Made by a program: the position numbers and the translations under genes. Positions 22,658 to 34,513 of a DNA stretch of 64,000 nucleotides are shown here, piece by piece. The notes beneath the pieces were generated by a model, which was not told where the DNA came from, did no database searches, and was given only the letters and a program-made list of their open reading frames with translations. Within the stretch, counting starts at the first letter, position 1. Every line of letters begins with the position of its first letter. This stretch comes from Dacryopinax spathularia (lineage: Eukaryota > Basidiomycota > Dacrymycetes > Dacrymycetales > Dacrymycetaceae): positions 372,001 through 436,000 of the forward strand of contig JBBPFI010000007.1 in NCBI GenBank assembly GCA_037974965.1. Reading direction: 5' to 3'.

Positions 22658-23307
22658 ATGAACTCGCTCAACACCTCGCCCCAGTCGAGCAGCTCTACCC
22701 TTCCCTCCCCGCCCCAAGCACCCGTATTGAGCCCTTCCCGCTCCTCTTCCTCTTCGTCATCCTCCTCTCCGCCGCCAGCTACACCGGTAGCGAATACAGC
22801 AGAGCTGGAAGACGTCCCCGCCCTTCCCGCCTCACCCCCAACGGACGAAGTCGCCGCCCCCTCAACGTCAAATCCACCACTGGCATTCGAGCGACCCAAG
22901 TCGCCTGCACCCCATCAAGAAGAACTGCCTCTAAGGGCGCGGGATATATCCCCCCCTACCGCACCCCGCGTATCCCGTCTAGCCGCGTACGTCCCCGCCA
23001 GGCTCCTTCTGCCAGCCGTCAGAGACTGACATACGGATACCGTAACAGGGTAGCAGAAGAAGTCGTAGCTGCTCTTGAAGCACGACGCCGCGCTCGCGCG
23101 CTCGGGGACAGGAATGTCGGATTGGGATTGAATGAGGATGTGTTGAGGGGGAGTATGAGGGTGTTGGATGATATCATCCAGGAGAGCGCTGTGCGTACTT
23201 CTTCTCGCCCTACGGCTAGTGATATGTGGGATGATGTGCTGATGATGGGGGTGTAGGCGACGAATGCAGTGTACAATGCGGAGAGGTGGAGGAGGGGGGT
23301 TGCGTAG
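22658..23307 (+). CDS. small Ser/Pro-rich protein with conserved-looking helical C-terminus, unknown
   Basis: Three exons, about 165 residues. Exon 1 (ATG 22658; an earlier in-frame ATG-less extension reaches 22607) is low complexity: MNSLNTSPQSSSSTLPSPPQ, then Ser and Pro runs and ISPPTAPRVSRLA. The intron from about 22990 to 23047 (GTACGT...TAACAG) leads to VAEEVVAALEARRRARALGD and VGLGLNEDVLRGSMRVLDDI. A second intron leads to ATNAVYNAERWRRGVA and a TAG at 23305. The helical second part after a disordered N-terminus suggests a small interaction module. I do not recognise the family. Frame is kept across both introns, which supports it as a real gene. Confidence 0.55.
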
Positions 23308-24045
23308 GCTGCACGAGCCTTCTCCTCCTCTGGTCTCGACCGTACAGAGGGGGACGATGACTCCCTCCCATGTGAACGTTCCAACCCACAACGACCGGCC
23401 AACCATGGGATTCACGTTTCTTGGACGATTCCCCATATGTATGCCGCATATATGCGCCGCCTTTTCTCCCTCTTCATACCTTCTCATATTTACGCACCTC
23501 ACCTGCAAGCCAGGCTTACGCCCTTTCAATGACTTCCACGCTTTCTTTCCTCCTTCGAACATCGCATGAGGGCCAACCCCTCCAAAGCTTAACATTCATT
23601 TATACCAACCCGTGATCATTCGATCATCAGATACCACCCTCTTTTTTTTGTCTTTTCACATACATGGCCCAGTTTGGGAGAGGATGAAAGTGGGAGTCAA
23701 TGGGATAGAAGTACAGGATAAGCATTTGCATCGAGAATATGTATGGATTGTGACTATATGTATGTGATTGCGATACCGTGGTGTTATGCGTATGAGTGTA
23801 CAGGGGTGGCTGTATGTCCAAGAAGAATGGAATCAAACAATAGGGGTATTACTGAGCGCGTACGCATTGTATACGCTAAATCTCGTCGCCGCGCCGTCCG
23901 ACCGCCGAGGAAGCCGTGATCCGCCGAGCGCGGCGATCGGAATCCGCCCGAATCTCCGAGAAGCACATGCATAATCTCCAAGAAGCGCGGGTTGTCAAGT
24001 GCTTTCAGTGTTCCGAGACATCGTCTACTTTGCATGGGGACGGTT
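23308..24045. other. intergenic between converging genes
   Basis: 3' flanks of the small gene ending 23307 (plus) and the TBC gene ending 24046 (minus). A T-rich tract lies at 23641-23657. No gene or repeat was seen. Confidence 0.4.
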
Positions 24046-27000
24046 TCATCCGTTCATGAGCTCTTGCAGCGCCTTGACGTGCGCATCGCGTTTCTTCACG
24101 ATTGCTGAATGTGTAACTTGTGCTCGGAGATCGCCTTCCATCTGCACCCCCACCAGACTCATCAGCTCTCCGCAGAGTAAGGATGAAAGAAGAAAGGGAG
24201 GAAGAGGCGCACCTTAAGCAGCTTATCCGCCTGCCAGGCTCGGGCGGTCATATTCTCCAAATGAGTGTAAAGGCTCGGCATGGAGTCGCACGCTAGGAGT
24301 TCGGGCTCGTTCATTTGTAGAAGGGCGATCGCGACTCTGAAGAGGGCGTCGAGGCCTTCGATGAAGAAGACGTCCCAGACGCGGAAGAGGGTCTGTCGTG
24401 CAGGCGTGAGTTCTGATCTAAGATGTGGGAGAGAGGCAGAATGAGGGACGGGGCGTACCTCGACGGGCAAGCAGTCGGTGAAGAGCGCCAAGAACCACGA
24501 AAAGGAGATGGCTGGAAGATCGACGCCAAGCTCTTCAAGATGGTTGTAAAGCTTTGGCATCAGGTCGTGTACGTAGTCCAGCAGAACCATCGGACATGCA
24601 CGGGAGACGAGCAGCGAAGGGGAGAAGAAGTCGGCTGGGAGGAGCCGCTCGATTATGGATGTTAGCATCCAGAACGCTTCTTCTTCGTCCGCGTAGACGA
24701 GCAGGAGGGAGGAGGTGATGAGGTTCATGCCTTGACAGTAGCCGACGCCGGGGTTGCGCCTATCACGGCTATAAGCTGAATCCATGAAAGCAGGGATGGA
24801 TGGTTCTTACCAGCTGTATGCCTGCAGAACCCTCCTTAGTTTCCCCACGCCCACACCGTCCCCACCGAAAAATACGTTGAGCGGCATCGTCCGCCGTACA
24901 TCCTTCTCTATCTCCTCCAGGCTGACGTTCGTCTGCCCCTCATGGCTGCTCAGCAGCTCCTGGAACAAACCAGGTTCCATCATCTCCAGCGCACCGCTGC
25001 ATTCCATCCAGACCTTAGGCCGATAAACAAGCGGTATGCCCTTGCGCACAAGCCGGGCAAACTCTCGGAGGTCGTCCTTGTTGCCCTTCGAAAGCCCCAT
25101 CTGAGCGATCCCGATCAACCCTTCTCCACCGCGCAGTTCATCTGCGTCTGTAGGTTCTTTGGCTAGACCGAGCATTGCTGCGACGCCGCCCGAAGTCTCC
25201 TTCGGCGCGTCCTCTCGATTTGTTGTAGTGGAAGGTCCTCTGACGCTCTTGACTTTACGTTTCCGTAGGAATGCATCCCATTCTTGCTTCTGCTTTTCTT
25301 GCTGCTTGTCGTGGATGTCTTTCAGGGAATCAAGCAGTTGCCGTACAGTGCTAACGTGGGGTATCTGCTCTTTGTTCGCCGGCACAGTCAGGACTTGCGA
25401 GGCAATCACTGGCTTAGCGTGCGCTTGACCAAAAGCGCTAGGCGAGCTGATAGACGTCCGGTGTTTTGATGGCGACCTCAATGACGGCGCCCGAGTAAGA
25501 GAAGGCGAAAGCAAGTTTTCGTCGTCGTCCACGGATATCCCTTCCGTGACCAGGCTAATCTCTGGTGCCTCTTCATCTTCGGGTATCTTGCTAGAGACAG
25601 AGCGCAAGTCTTCTCCGCCTTGGTATCCTGTCTTTTCTTCTTCTCTTTCGTCTTCTTCGTCCGACTCGTCCCGTATTTTCACGCCGGTCATAGTAGCCGG
25701 CGCGGCATTTCGCGCTGTCTCGGCGCTTCGGAGTAGGTTAAGGTCGTGCTTGCTGATATCGTAGATGAAACCGTATCGATCTGTCAAAGCCTCGCTAACG
25801 CGAGCAAAGCGGGTTGCGGCGACTTTCGATAGTGACGGCCTAAACGCTGGCGAAGCGATGAAGGACTTGCTTGAGTTGGCCAGGAACAAGGTCGGTGGTT
25901 TAGCAGTCTCGGGAATGATGCTCTCTAGCTCGACCGTACCTGGCCGTGGAGGTTGGGTGGCAGGCGGTTGCAGCTGCTGTCCCTGTGCCGATCCTTCCGC
26001 GGTTGAGACAACCCGCTGTGACTTCGCGCTTCCTCCAGAGGCGGTGAGACCGGTCATGGCGCCTCTCAAGCCTTTACTTGATGCTGCTAGAGCGCTTCTC
26101 AGGATCGCAGCTGCGTCGTCCGCAGGATGTGCCGTGTGAATGGATGCGATAGGTTTCTCAGCCGTTGCTGGAGGTGGAGCGAGAGTAGTGAGGGCTGTGA
26201 GCGCTTCGACGCTCGGTCTTGGCCGACCAGGAGTAGCAGGTGGTTTCACAGGCGTTCTTGCAACGTTCACCGTCAGGCCCTCTTCCCGAGCATTCCGAAT
26301 CAGGTCCATAGCGAGTCTCTTGACCAGTTCGCCGGAAGTTGCTCCTCTCTCGATGAGGATACTTCCAGGATCTGAGGTCATAACCCGCGTAGCGTTGAAT
26401 ATTGCTTGTATATGCGTCGGGGATACACCAGGTTTGTGTGGTGAGCTGGATATGGAAGAATGGATTGATGGTTCTCGAGTTGCACTTGGTGTCAGGTCGT
26501 CCGTCGCTGCCGCCGTACCGGCTTGAGGCAGCCCGAACGGTAACGATGCTGGAGAGAATGATACGCTTGCTGGTGATGTGAGGGGCGGTTGGAAGAAGGG
26601 TAGTGATGAGCCAGAGACGGAGTGAGCGTGTGCTCGTGGTCGTTTTGGTTTGTCGGATGGCGGAACGAGTGACGGGGTTGATGAGGTCGAAGTCGAGGCG
26701 GTGGTCGAAATACCAAGCGCATTGAGCACCGATCGCGTCGTTGACGAGCTCCGCAGAGTCCCAGCCATGCTCTTCACAGCCGAAGACGCGCCGAAGGCAG
26801 CATCGGGCGACGTGCCAGGAACAGCAGGCTTGGTATCATCCTCTGTCCCGTTGACTTCTGGTTCCTGCTTGGGCGGTTTCTTGCTTCTGGGTTTGCCAAC
26901 AATCCATGTTCCGAGCATTTCGCCGAAGGACTTATCCTTGGTACTCTTGGCCGGTTCTTCCGTTGGCTTGACGTGCACGCTTGAGCTGTCGCTGGAGGGG

Positions 27001-28032
27001 AAAGCCTCATCGTCAAGTGACGGTGCTGTAAGCATGGATGGTGTCACGCTTCGTGGTCGTATTGAAGATCGTTCAGAAACATCTTCTGACGCAGCCACGC
27101 CCGCCAGCGGAGTGAGCACATCGGCCATAGCTTGGCTGATCGACATAGGGAGCTGAACAGCCATCAGACACCGAGAAGTCACGCCGTGCCGAAAGACCCA
27201 CCTCTCCTGGTGTTTCCTCATCATTCCTCTCTTCCTCCTCCGCAAAGAACATGTCGACCACCTTCCTTGCAACCTCCCGCTCCGCCCAAGGCATCGTCTC
27301 TATCCGTACTCTAGCCTTGCGAGCTAGTTCGCTTCTCCTCAGCTCTTCCGCCTCCCTAGCCCGGCGCACCTCTTCGTACTTCCTGGTCAGATCCTCGAAA
27401 GCACTGCTCATGACGCGTAGTGCAGCATGTACCGGATTTGTCGGTTGGTCCGCCGGACTGCCAGACATAGCGGACACGTCCGAGATCGCACTGGCGATAT
27501 CCTGATCGGAGTAAAGGTGCCATTTTGTCTCTAAGACTTTGCGAGTTGCGTCTATTGTGAGTTCTGTGGCGTGTACTGCAGGTTCGACAACGAGTGATGA
27601 CTGGGCCAGATGGGTCCGAGAGACTGGCATGGATAGGCTGAAGACAGGCTGAGCTACATGCGTAGGATGTTCTTCTGGAAAGTTTGAAGACGCCACTGAG
27701 ATCGGTCTAGCTGCTGAGGAGACCGACATATGCCGTGCATGGTTCACGGAGTTCCTGGAGAACTGCGGTCGCGATCGTAATCCGTGTGTCGGAGAATTCC
27801 CCGGTGATGTCGTTTCCTCCGGTACATTCTCACTTCTGTGCGTACTTGCAGCATCGTTGACAACGTTGAGCAGACTGCGCTCGTCGGACTGGGATTTGAG
27901 CGTAAAATATGAGAAGGGTTGGGAGGTTGACGCTACATCGGGGTCTGTACGAAGCGTGCGGTGACCGCGGCGATGAGGGACGACTTCTGGTGGTGATAGT
28001 GGGTGCAGGTCGACCGGAGTGGGCAGAGCCAT
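24046..28032 (-). CDS. TBC-domain Rab GTPase-activating protein
   Basis: About 1,250 residues in roughly five exons, ATG at 28032 (MALPTPVDLHPLSPPEVVPH). The N-terminal two thirds are Ser/Pro/Thr-rich and probably disordered, with a charged helix (EDLTRKYEEVRRAREAEELR) near residue 220. The TBC domain lies at the C-terminus: EFARLVRKGIPLVYRPKVWM, LEEIEKDVRRTMPLNVFF (IxxDxxR arginine finger), then after an intron NPGVGYCQGMNLITSSLLLV (YCQ glutamine finger), LPAISFSWFLALFTDCLPVE and LFRVWDVFFIEGLDALFRVA. Both catalytic fingers are present, so it should accelerate GTP hydrolysis by a Rab in vesicle traffic. A short coiled C-terminus ends ALQELMNG. It shares a 436-bp divergent upstream region with XRN1. 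The target Rab cannot be told from sequence. Confidence 0.9.
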
Positions 28033-28468
28033 GGTCTCACCCTTCCCTTCTGACTGATTAGGTTAGTAAAGAACGCACATAGCAATAGACTAGTAAGTTA
28101 CGTACCGTAGTTATTAGTTGGTTAGAATTCGTGTGCGTGTCCCCTCAGTCGTCACCGATGTGCGTGCAGGACGCCTTCCCCGGACAGCGCGCGCTTCTTC
28201 GCGACGTTATGCACAGCCACTAACGTGGGGTCCTCTTATCGATTGCTTCCGCTGACGCGGCCCGCTTCCGAGCCACATCTTAGGCCGGGAGTCGATCGAG
28301 GGACCGCCTCTCAAGAGTGAGCGACTCACTGGATCTGGCAGAAAGTGGTAGACGGGCAAGCCTCAAAAGAAAAACGACGAGGACGACAAAGGTCGGAAGG
28401 TGTGGACAATACCCTAAAGGGAGAAGAAGTAAAGAAATAACCAAGAACAAGAACAAGAAGCTGTAGGC
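28033..28468. promoter_or_regulatory. shared divergent upstream region of the TBC gene and XRN1
   Basis: 436 bp separate the two start codons, so both promoters lie here. I see no clear TATA box. An A-rich stretch (28365-28460) precedes the XRN1 ATG and is likely its leader. Confidence 0.45.
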
Positions 28469-31400
28469 ATGGGTACGTCCAGTTGTGAGACGGCTGGGGT
28501 GTCACTGACGCCCTGCAGGTATCCCCAAGTTCTTCAGATATATCTCGTAGGTCTAGGTATCAGAACGACAGCATAACGTATTAACGATGTTCTCAGTGAG
28601 CGTTACCCGCTCACATCGCAACTCATCCAAGAGAACAAGATTCCCGAGTTCGACAACCTCTACCTTGACTTCAATGGAGTCATCCATCAGTGCTCGCACC
28701 CCAACGACGGGGATGCGCATTTCCGACTGTCCGAAGAGCAAATATTCACATCAATATTTGCATACGTGGACTTCCTCTTCGGAAAGATCAAGCCCAAGAA
28801 GCTGTTCTTCATGGCGATCGATGGTGTCGCGCCTAGGGCAAAGATGAACCAGCAGCGGAGCAGGCGGTTCAGGAGTGCCAAAGAAGCAAAGGAGGTCCGG
28901 GAGAAGGCGGAGAGGAAGGGAGAAAAGCTCCCAGACGAGAAGGCGTTCGATAGCAACTGCATCACGCCTGGTGCGCCAGCTTCAACCCATTGACACTTCC
29001 TATGCTGACCTTTACAAGGTACTGAGTTCATGGCGAAACTTTCCGCCCAGCTCAAGTACTTCATCAATAAGAAGATCTCAGAAGACGCCAACTGGCGCAA
29101 CGTACAAGTCGTGCTGTCGGGACACGAAGTCCCCGGAGAAGGAGAGCACAAAGTCATGGAGTACATCCGGCACGCCAAGGCGCAGCCAGATTATAACCCG
29201 AACGTCCGGCACTGTCTATATGGGCTCGATGCCGATCTGATCATGCTTGGTCTGCTGAGCCATGATCCGCATTTCTGCCTCCTGCGGGAGGAGGTCAAGT
29301 TCGGGCCTCAGAAGAAGAAGGCGAGTGGAGGGTACGTGCTAATACGGTAACCCCAGGGTGGTGACTATATGCTCATTGCTTGGCAGCCTTGATGCACAGA
29401 ACTTCTTCCTGCTGCATCTCTCGCTCATGCGAGAATACCTGGACCTGGAGTTCCGGTCAATGGCACCGCAGATGTCATTCCCCTACAATCTTGAGCGAGT
29501 GATCGACGACTTCATCCTCATCGCCGTATTTGTCGGAAACGACTTCCTGCCACATTTGCCTGATCTGCATATCAACGAAAATGCCCTCGAAAAGCTGTTC
29601 GATATATACAAGAAGGTGATCCCCGCTGCTGGTGGCTACCTCCAGGAGAGCGGGACGATCAACACCCAGCGTCTCCAGCTTATCCTCGATGAGCTGGCAA
29701 AGGGCGAGCGGGAGATATTCGAGAAAGAAAACGCTGATCTGCTATACATACGAGGCAAGCAGAAGAAGCACATTGCTGCCGCGGAAGCGGCGAACAAGAC
29801 CTCAAAGAACAGTGAGGCCCAATCAGTCACCTTGTCGAGCTTGAACTCATGGATTGTACTAGTGCTCACCAAGCGGCAGAAAGAGCTGTTCGAGAAGATT
29901 AAAGCATTTGTCCTGGCACAGCGGGAGCACCCGGACCCCAATGCCAGCCTTAAGCTCGTCAACGACTTCCCTGCGAACCTGAAGCGCTTCCTTGCGGAGG
30001 TCACCACTCAGCTTCATCTCGATCTGACATGGGACGAGTACGATGAAGAGGACCGTAACCTGGCAGTCATCCGGCTGCCAAGGCCTGAAGATGACGATGA
30101 TGACGATGATGAGGACGAGGAGGAGCACGGTGATTGGGAAGATGTGGAAGATGAAGAGGCGAACGAGGCTGTGGACAGAGTGCTCAAAAAGTTCGAGAAG
30201 ATGAAAGTCGTTGATGATGGTGATGACGGAGAGGACTTCGAGGCGCGCGAGGAGAAGCGGATACAGGAGCGCATGGATGAGTGGAAGAGAGCCTACTACA
30301 AGGTGAGCATCTACAATACAAGATTCTGTCGACCTTCTTTAACACCGTTGCAGGAGAAACTGGGCATTGACTATAATGACGAAAAGGCCATGTATGACCT
30401 CGTATACCGCTATGTGGAAGGCCTCCAGTGGGTTATGTACTATTACTACAGTGGTGTCGCATCCTGGAGCTGGTTCTACAACTACCATTACGCGCCTCGC
30501 ATGTCAGGTACGTAGTGCGCTGACTCTTTCCCTATCTGTCTGACGTACATTTAGACCTGAAGGGCGTAGCCGACATGAAATTCCACTTTGAGCTGGGCCA
30601 GCCGTTCAAGCCTTTTGAGCAGCTGATGGGTGTCATGCCTGAGGCTAGCAAGGAGCTGCTTCCGGTTGCTTACCGAGTATGTCCCGTTGAGCTGTCTTCG
30701 TATCATGTGCTCATGCCGTTACAGGATTTGATGTATGACGTCAACTCACCTATCCTGGACTTCTACCCGCAGACCTTCGAGCAAGACCTGAACGGAAAGA
30801 AGGCAGAGTGGGAGGCTGTTGTCAAAATCCCCTTCATCGATCAGAAGCGCTTGCTAGCAGCAATGGCGCCTCGCGATCGCCTCCTGACCGAGGAAGAACG
30901 TCACCGGAACACATGGGGACCGAGCACCAAGTTCGTTTACGATCCCGATCACGAAACCGTATACCCCTCGTCTCTCCCCGGATTCTTCCCCAATCTCGTG
31001 CACTGCCATTGCAGGATGGAGCCTTTCTATCTGCCTACGCTGGACGGCCTGCATCTCGTTCCTGGTTTGTGCGATGGCGTTTTCCTCGGTGCTCACGCGC
31101 TTGCTGGTTTCCCATCGCTGTTCACTCTCGAACACACTGCTCACCTTGGCTTCCACCATGTTGTGGTCTTCCAGGGCGAGAGCCGTAACCAATCCATGAT
31201 CATCGAGATCATCAACAGGTTCGAAGGCAAGAAGACCGAAGAGATCGCGAAGCAGCTTGTCGGGAAGCGCGTCTTCCTCAACTGGCCTTTCCTACAAGAG
31301 GGCCTTTGCGTTGCTGTATCGGACGAACACTTCAAGCACGAAGAGGGTCTGGTGGCAGGCAAGAAGCGGATCGTCGCCAAGCCACAAACGAATCCGGATG

Positions 31401-33408
31401 CCTGGCGCAGAAAGGCGGAGAAGATTGAGCACGTCTACTCCAAGCGGTTCGCGGTCCTTACTGGTGAAACCGAGGTCTTGCTGCACGTCCGCCCTCTTCG
31501 CGGCCTGAAACGCCTGGACACTGGAGCGCTCGTCAAAGACTATGAAGACGCTGACAAAGAGGTGGAGCAAGCGGCACAGATGGCGGTCACCGAGGTGTTC
31601 TCAGAAGATCAGCGTTTCCTGGAGCAAGATCCTCCGCCTTTGCATGAGGAATTCCCGGCGGGTAGCAAAGTGATCTTCCTCGGAGAACATGCCTATGGCG
31701 TCGCCGCCCAGGTCAGGGAGACCACCGACACTAGCTTGACGGTTGTCCTGGCTGTGAGTATCACTTCATCTGTTCGACCATTTGGATGGCTAATGCGCTT
31801 TGCAGTTCTTCCCGAATGAGAAACTAGAGAACGACCAGTTTACGCAGCTGGTCAAGTCTCGCCCGTCCGAGCGGTACCTGGAGGCACATACCGTCTCTCG
31901 CATGCTTGGCATGAGCGGCCTTGCGTTTGCCAAGATCACCTCCAGCCTCATGGTCATCACATCCGATGGCCAGAAGACCAACATCGGCCTGAGCTTGAAG
32001 TTTGAAGCCAAGGGCATGAAAGTTCTGGGATATACCCGGAAAGGCCGCACCTGGGAGTTCAGCGAAAAGGCCATTCAACTCATTCGCGAATATAAGGAAT
32101 TCGCACCTGAACTGTTCCAGAGACTGGATCAGCGACGAGATGGTCAGTACTCTCTGTGTCCTCCAACACATGTGCTCACTCCTAATACAGATCTTACCAT
32201 GGCTCAAGATCTCTTCCCGAATGTGGATGCCGATGCGCGTGTAAAGGAGATCAGACACTGGCTCAACGAAAAGGGCATCAGGGATCTGGAACCTACATCG
32301 CTGTTGTCGGAGCAATTAGACAAGGTCAGTCACATCAACATTGGTCCCTGAATAGGTTCTGATCGTGGTTCAGGATACCGTTGGCAAGATTGAGCAACTC
32401 GCCAATCAATTTAGCAGCAACAAGTCAGCCGATATGATCAAAAAGGCACTCGTGAAAGGCATTCCTAGGCAGGCAGTTTTGAAGCCGGCTCATGCAGTAT
32501 ATCGTCTGCTGCATCAAACGTTCGCCCTAGGCGATCGAGTCACGATGGTGCAAGACTCCGGTAGCGTCCCATTGACCGCCAAGGGCGTTGTTGTGGGAAT
32601 CAACACCGCCACCATCGATGTAGTATGGGATGTGCCGTTCATGTCTGGAACGACGCTCGGGGGACGCTGCTCGCAGTATCGTGGCTCAACTGTATCGTTC
32701 AATTCCTGCCTCAACTTGACCCACAAGCAATATGTTATGTCTACCAATCCAACACCTGCGGCCAGGCCGCCTGATGGGCACGCTGTTGGGCACACCAATG
32801 GGCACACGAACGGGCATGCGAACGGCCACGCCAATGGACATGGGGCCAATGGAAGGCAGCACAACGGAATGCCCTTCCATCCTGTGAACGCGCCGTACGG
32901 CGCTGTTCGCGGCTTCGCCCCGATTCATGCACCGCGTGGGGCCATGCGCGGTAGTCGAGGACGCGGTGGGTTTGCCATTATGCAAAATCCGGCCAGACAA
33001 GCTCCTCCGCCTGCTCCTCTCAATGGGGGCTACGGCCAAGCTGTGAAGAATGAACTGCCCGCCGAGCAGCCCGTCGCCGGAGAGGTTTCGCACACGGATG
33101 CTCTGCGCGAGACCCTCCTTGGCTCTGCTCCTCGCGCGAGGGGTCGGGGCCGCGGAGTCCATGTGCCGCATGCTGCACCGTCTAGAGGCGTAGGACACCA
33201 CCCGAACGGGGTACAAGGTACTCCGCGAGGAGCACCGCCTGTGCATCTCCTGCCTTCTGTGCCCTTCGCGACACCTGTTCAACCCGGAGCTGCACCCAGC
33301 GGCTTCGTCGATCGCGGCAGAGGGCGCGGCCGCGGTAGGGGAGGGTTCAGGGGTACTCCTCGCGGGCGGGGCGGGCAGCCTCCCAGTCAGGCGCAGACAC
33401 AAGCGTGA
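28469..33408 (+). CDS. XRN1: 5'-3' exoribonuclease 1
   Basis: The protein is about 1,450 residues in some ten exons. The first exon is only ATGG (28469), split by a GTACG intron, giving MGIPKFFRYIS. Catalytic residues of the XRN family are visible: LYLDFNGVIHQ, VVLSGHEVPGEGEHKVMEYI, HCLYGLDADLIMLGLLSHD, VFVGNDFLPHLPDL. The conserved middle follows (GLQWVMYYYYSGVASWSWFY, HYAPRMS, FEQLMGVMPEASKELLPVAY), then the D1-D3 and SH3-like regions, and a C-terminal tail with NGH repeats (32780-32845) and RG/GRG runs. An acidic stretch (DDDDDDDEDEEE near 30090) sits where the family has a variable linker. It degrades decapped cytoplasmic mRNA. The length and tail fit XRN1 rather than nuclear XRN2/RAT1. 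A 50-nt in-frame intron near 29812-29861 is likely. Confidence 0.95.
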
Positions 33409-33815
33409 TTACCTGCTGGTCGGGCTCGATAGGTTGATACTGTAGTATAATTCTGGACTCTGCGAAACTTGTTGCAGTTGCATTCGCCATATTGCATTTT
33501 CTGCATCTACGCAATGTATAGTTATCTGCAATGGATTTTCCCTGTTCAGCATTAGTGTCAAGAATCGGCGTGCAGCCGCCACGGTCTTAGCTCCCCGCTG
33601 GTTCTGATGAGTCCTTCGGCCTTCCTCCACCTTTGGTTAGTAGAAACTAAAGCAACTTGGTTGAGTCAGCCAGTTGAGCTTGGGTTTGCCGATAGAACAG
33701 CCGAATAAAAGTCACAATGCACATTTTATTGACAGGTGCATCACCGAAGTACACGAGGATCATAGAACCTAATGACTTTGTCGCCTGCTTTGGTGCAGAT
33801 GTGGAAGGAGTCCAG
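33409..33815. other. intergenic between converging genes
   Basis: 3' flanks of XRN1 (plus) and secreted-protein copy A (minus). No feature beyond likely 3' UTRs. Confidence 0.4.
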
Positions 33816-34513
33816 CTACAGGAGACCAAGGAGGCCACCGAGAAGGCCGAACAAGTTCACAAACAGATTGACGTTGACGTTAAGGACGGCGGTGATGTTC
33901 ACAAGCACTGTGCAGTCATTTTTCAGTCTCATGGGCTGGTGACAAAGATGGCGGGAAACGCTTACGCGGCGCAATTTCAACAAGCAGGCCGACGAAGATG
34001 GACGCCAGAATATTGAGGAGGCCGGACAGGGCGAGATCGAGGGTGGGGAAGTATGCTTGAGCACAGCCGGGAACCTTTGCGGTGCACTTGCCGAGCGCCG
34101 CAAACAGGGTGACAAAGACCTTGGCGTAGACCTGGACCACGGCGAGGAGGTTCAGGGAGATGTAAGCGTGGACGTTGAGGGCACCAAGCGCAGTGATCGC
34201 TACGTTGATGTCCGCGTTGATCTTGGCAAAGCTGTTCTGACTGTTAGCCTCTTGCAGTACAACAGGATGATGAAGCTTACATATCAGCGAACGCAGCAAC
34301 ATCGACAACCGCGCCAGCGAGGATGTTCAGGAGAACCTGAACATCAGCCTCGATATTGGCCAGCAGAGTCGCGCCAATGTTGATCGCCGCGGTATCGGGG
34401 GCAGTGTTGCGAGCAACCTCATGTGCATCCTTAGCCACGACAGGGCCAGCGGCAACAAGGAACCCGAGGGAAAGGAAGAAAAGCGCGAAAGCGGCGAGGC
34501 GAGAGAACTGCAT
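33816..34513 (-). CDS. small secreted hydrophobic protein, family copy A
   Basis: Three exons, about 196 residues. The N-terminus MQFSRLAAFALFFLSLGFLV + AAGPVVAK is a signal peptide, almost identical in copies B and C. The mature part is rich in Ala, Val, Leu, Ile and Asn: ANIEADVQVLLNILAGAVVD, VAAFADIFAKINADINVAIT, AYISLNLLAVVQVYAKVFVT, LFAALGKCTAKVPGCAQAYF and LFGLLGGLLGLL. Only two cysteines (KC...GC) remain after cleavage, so one disulfide is possible. Intron 1 splits FADI|FAKI (about 34280-34232) and intron 2 follows EIAP (about 33950-33898). I know of no function; small hydrophobic secreted proteins of fungi can act at cell surfaces or host interfaces. Most changes between copies at the N-terminus are silent, which indicates selection on the protein. 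Confidence 0.8.
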
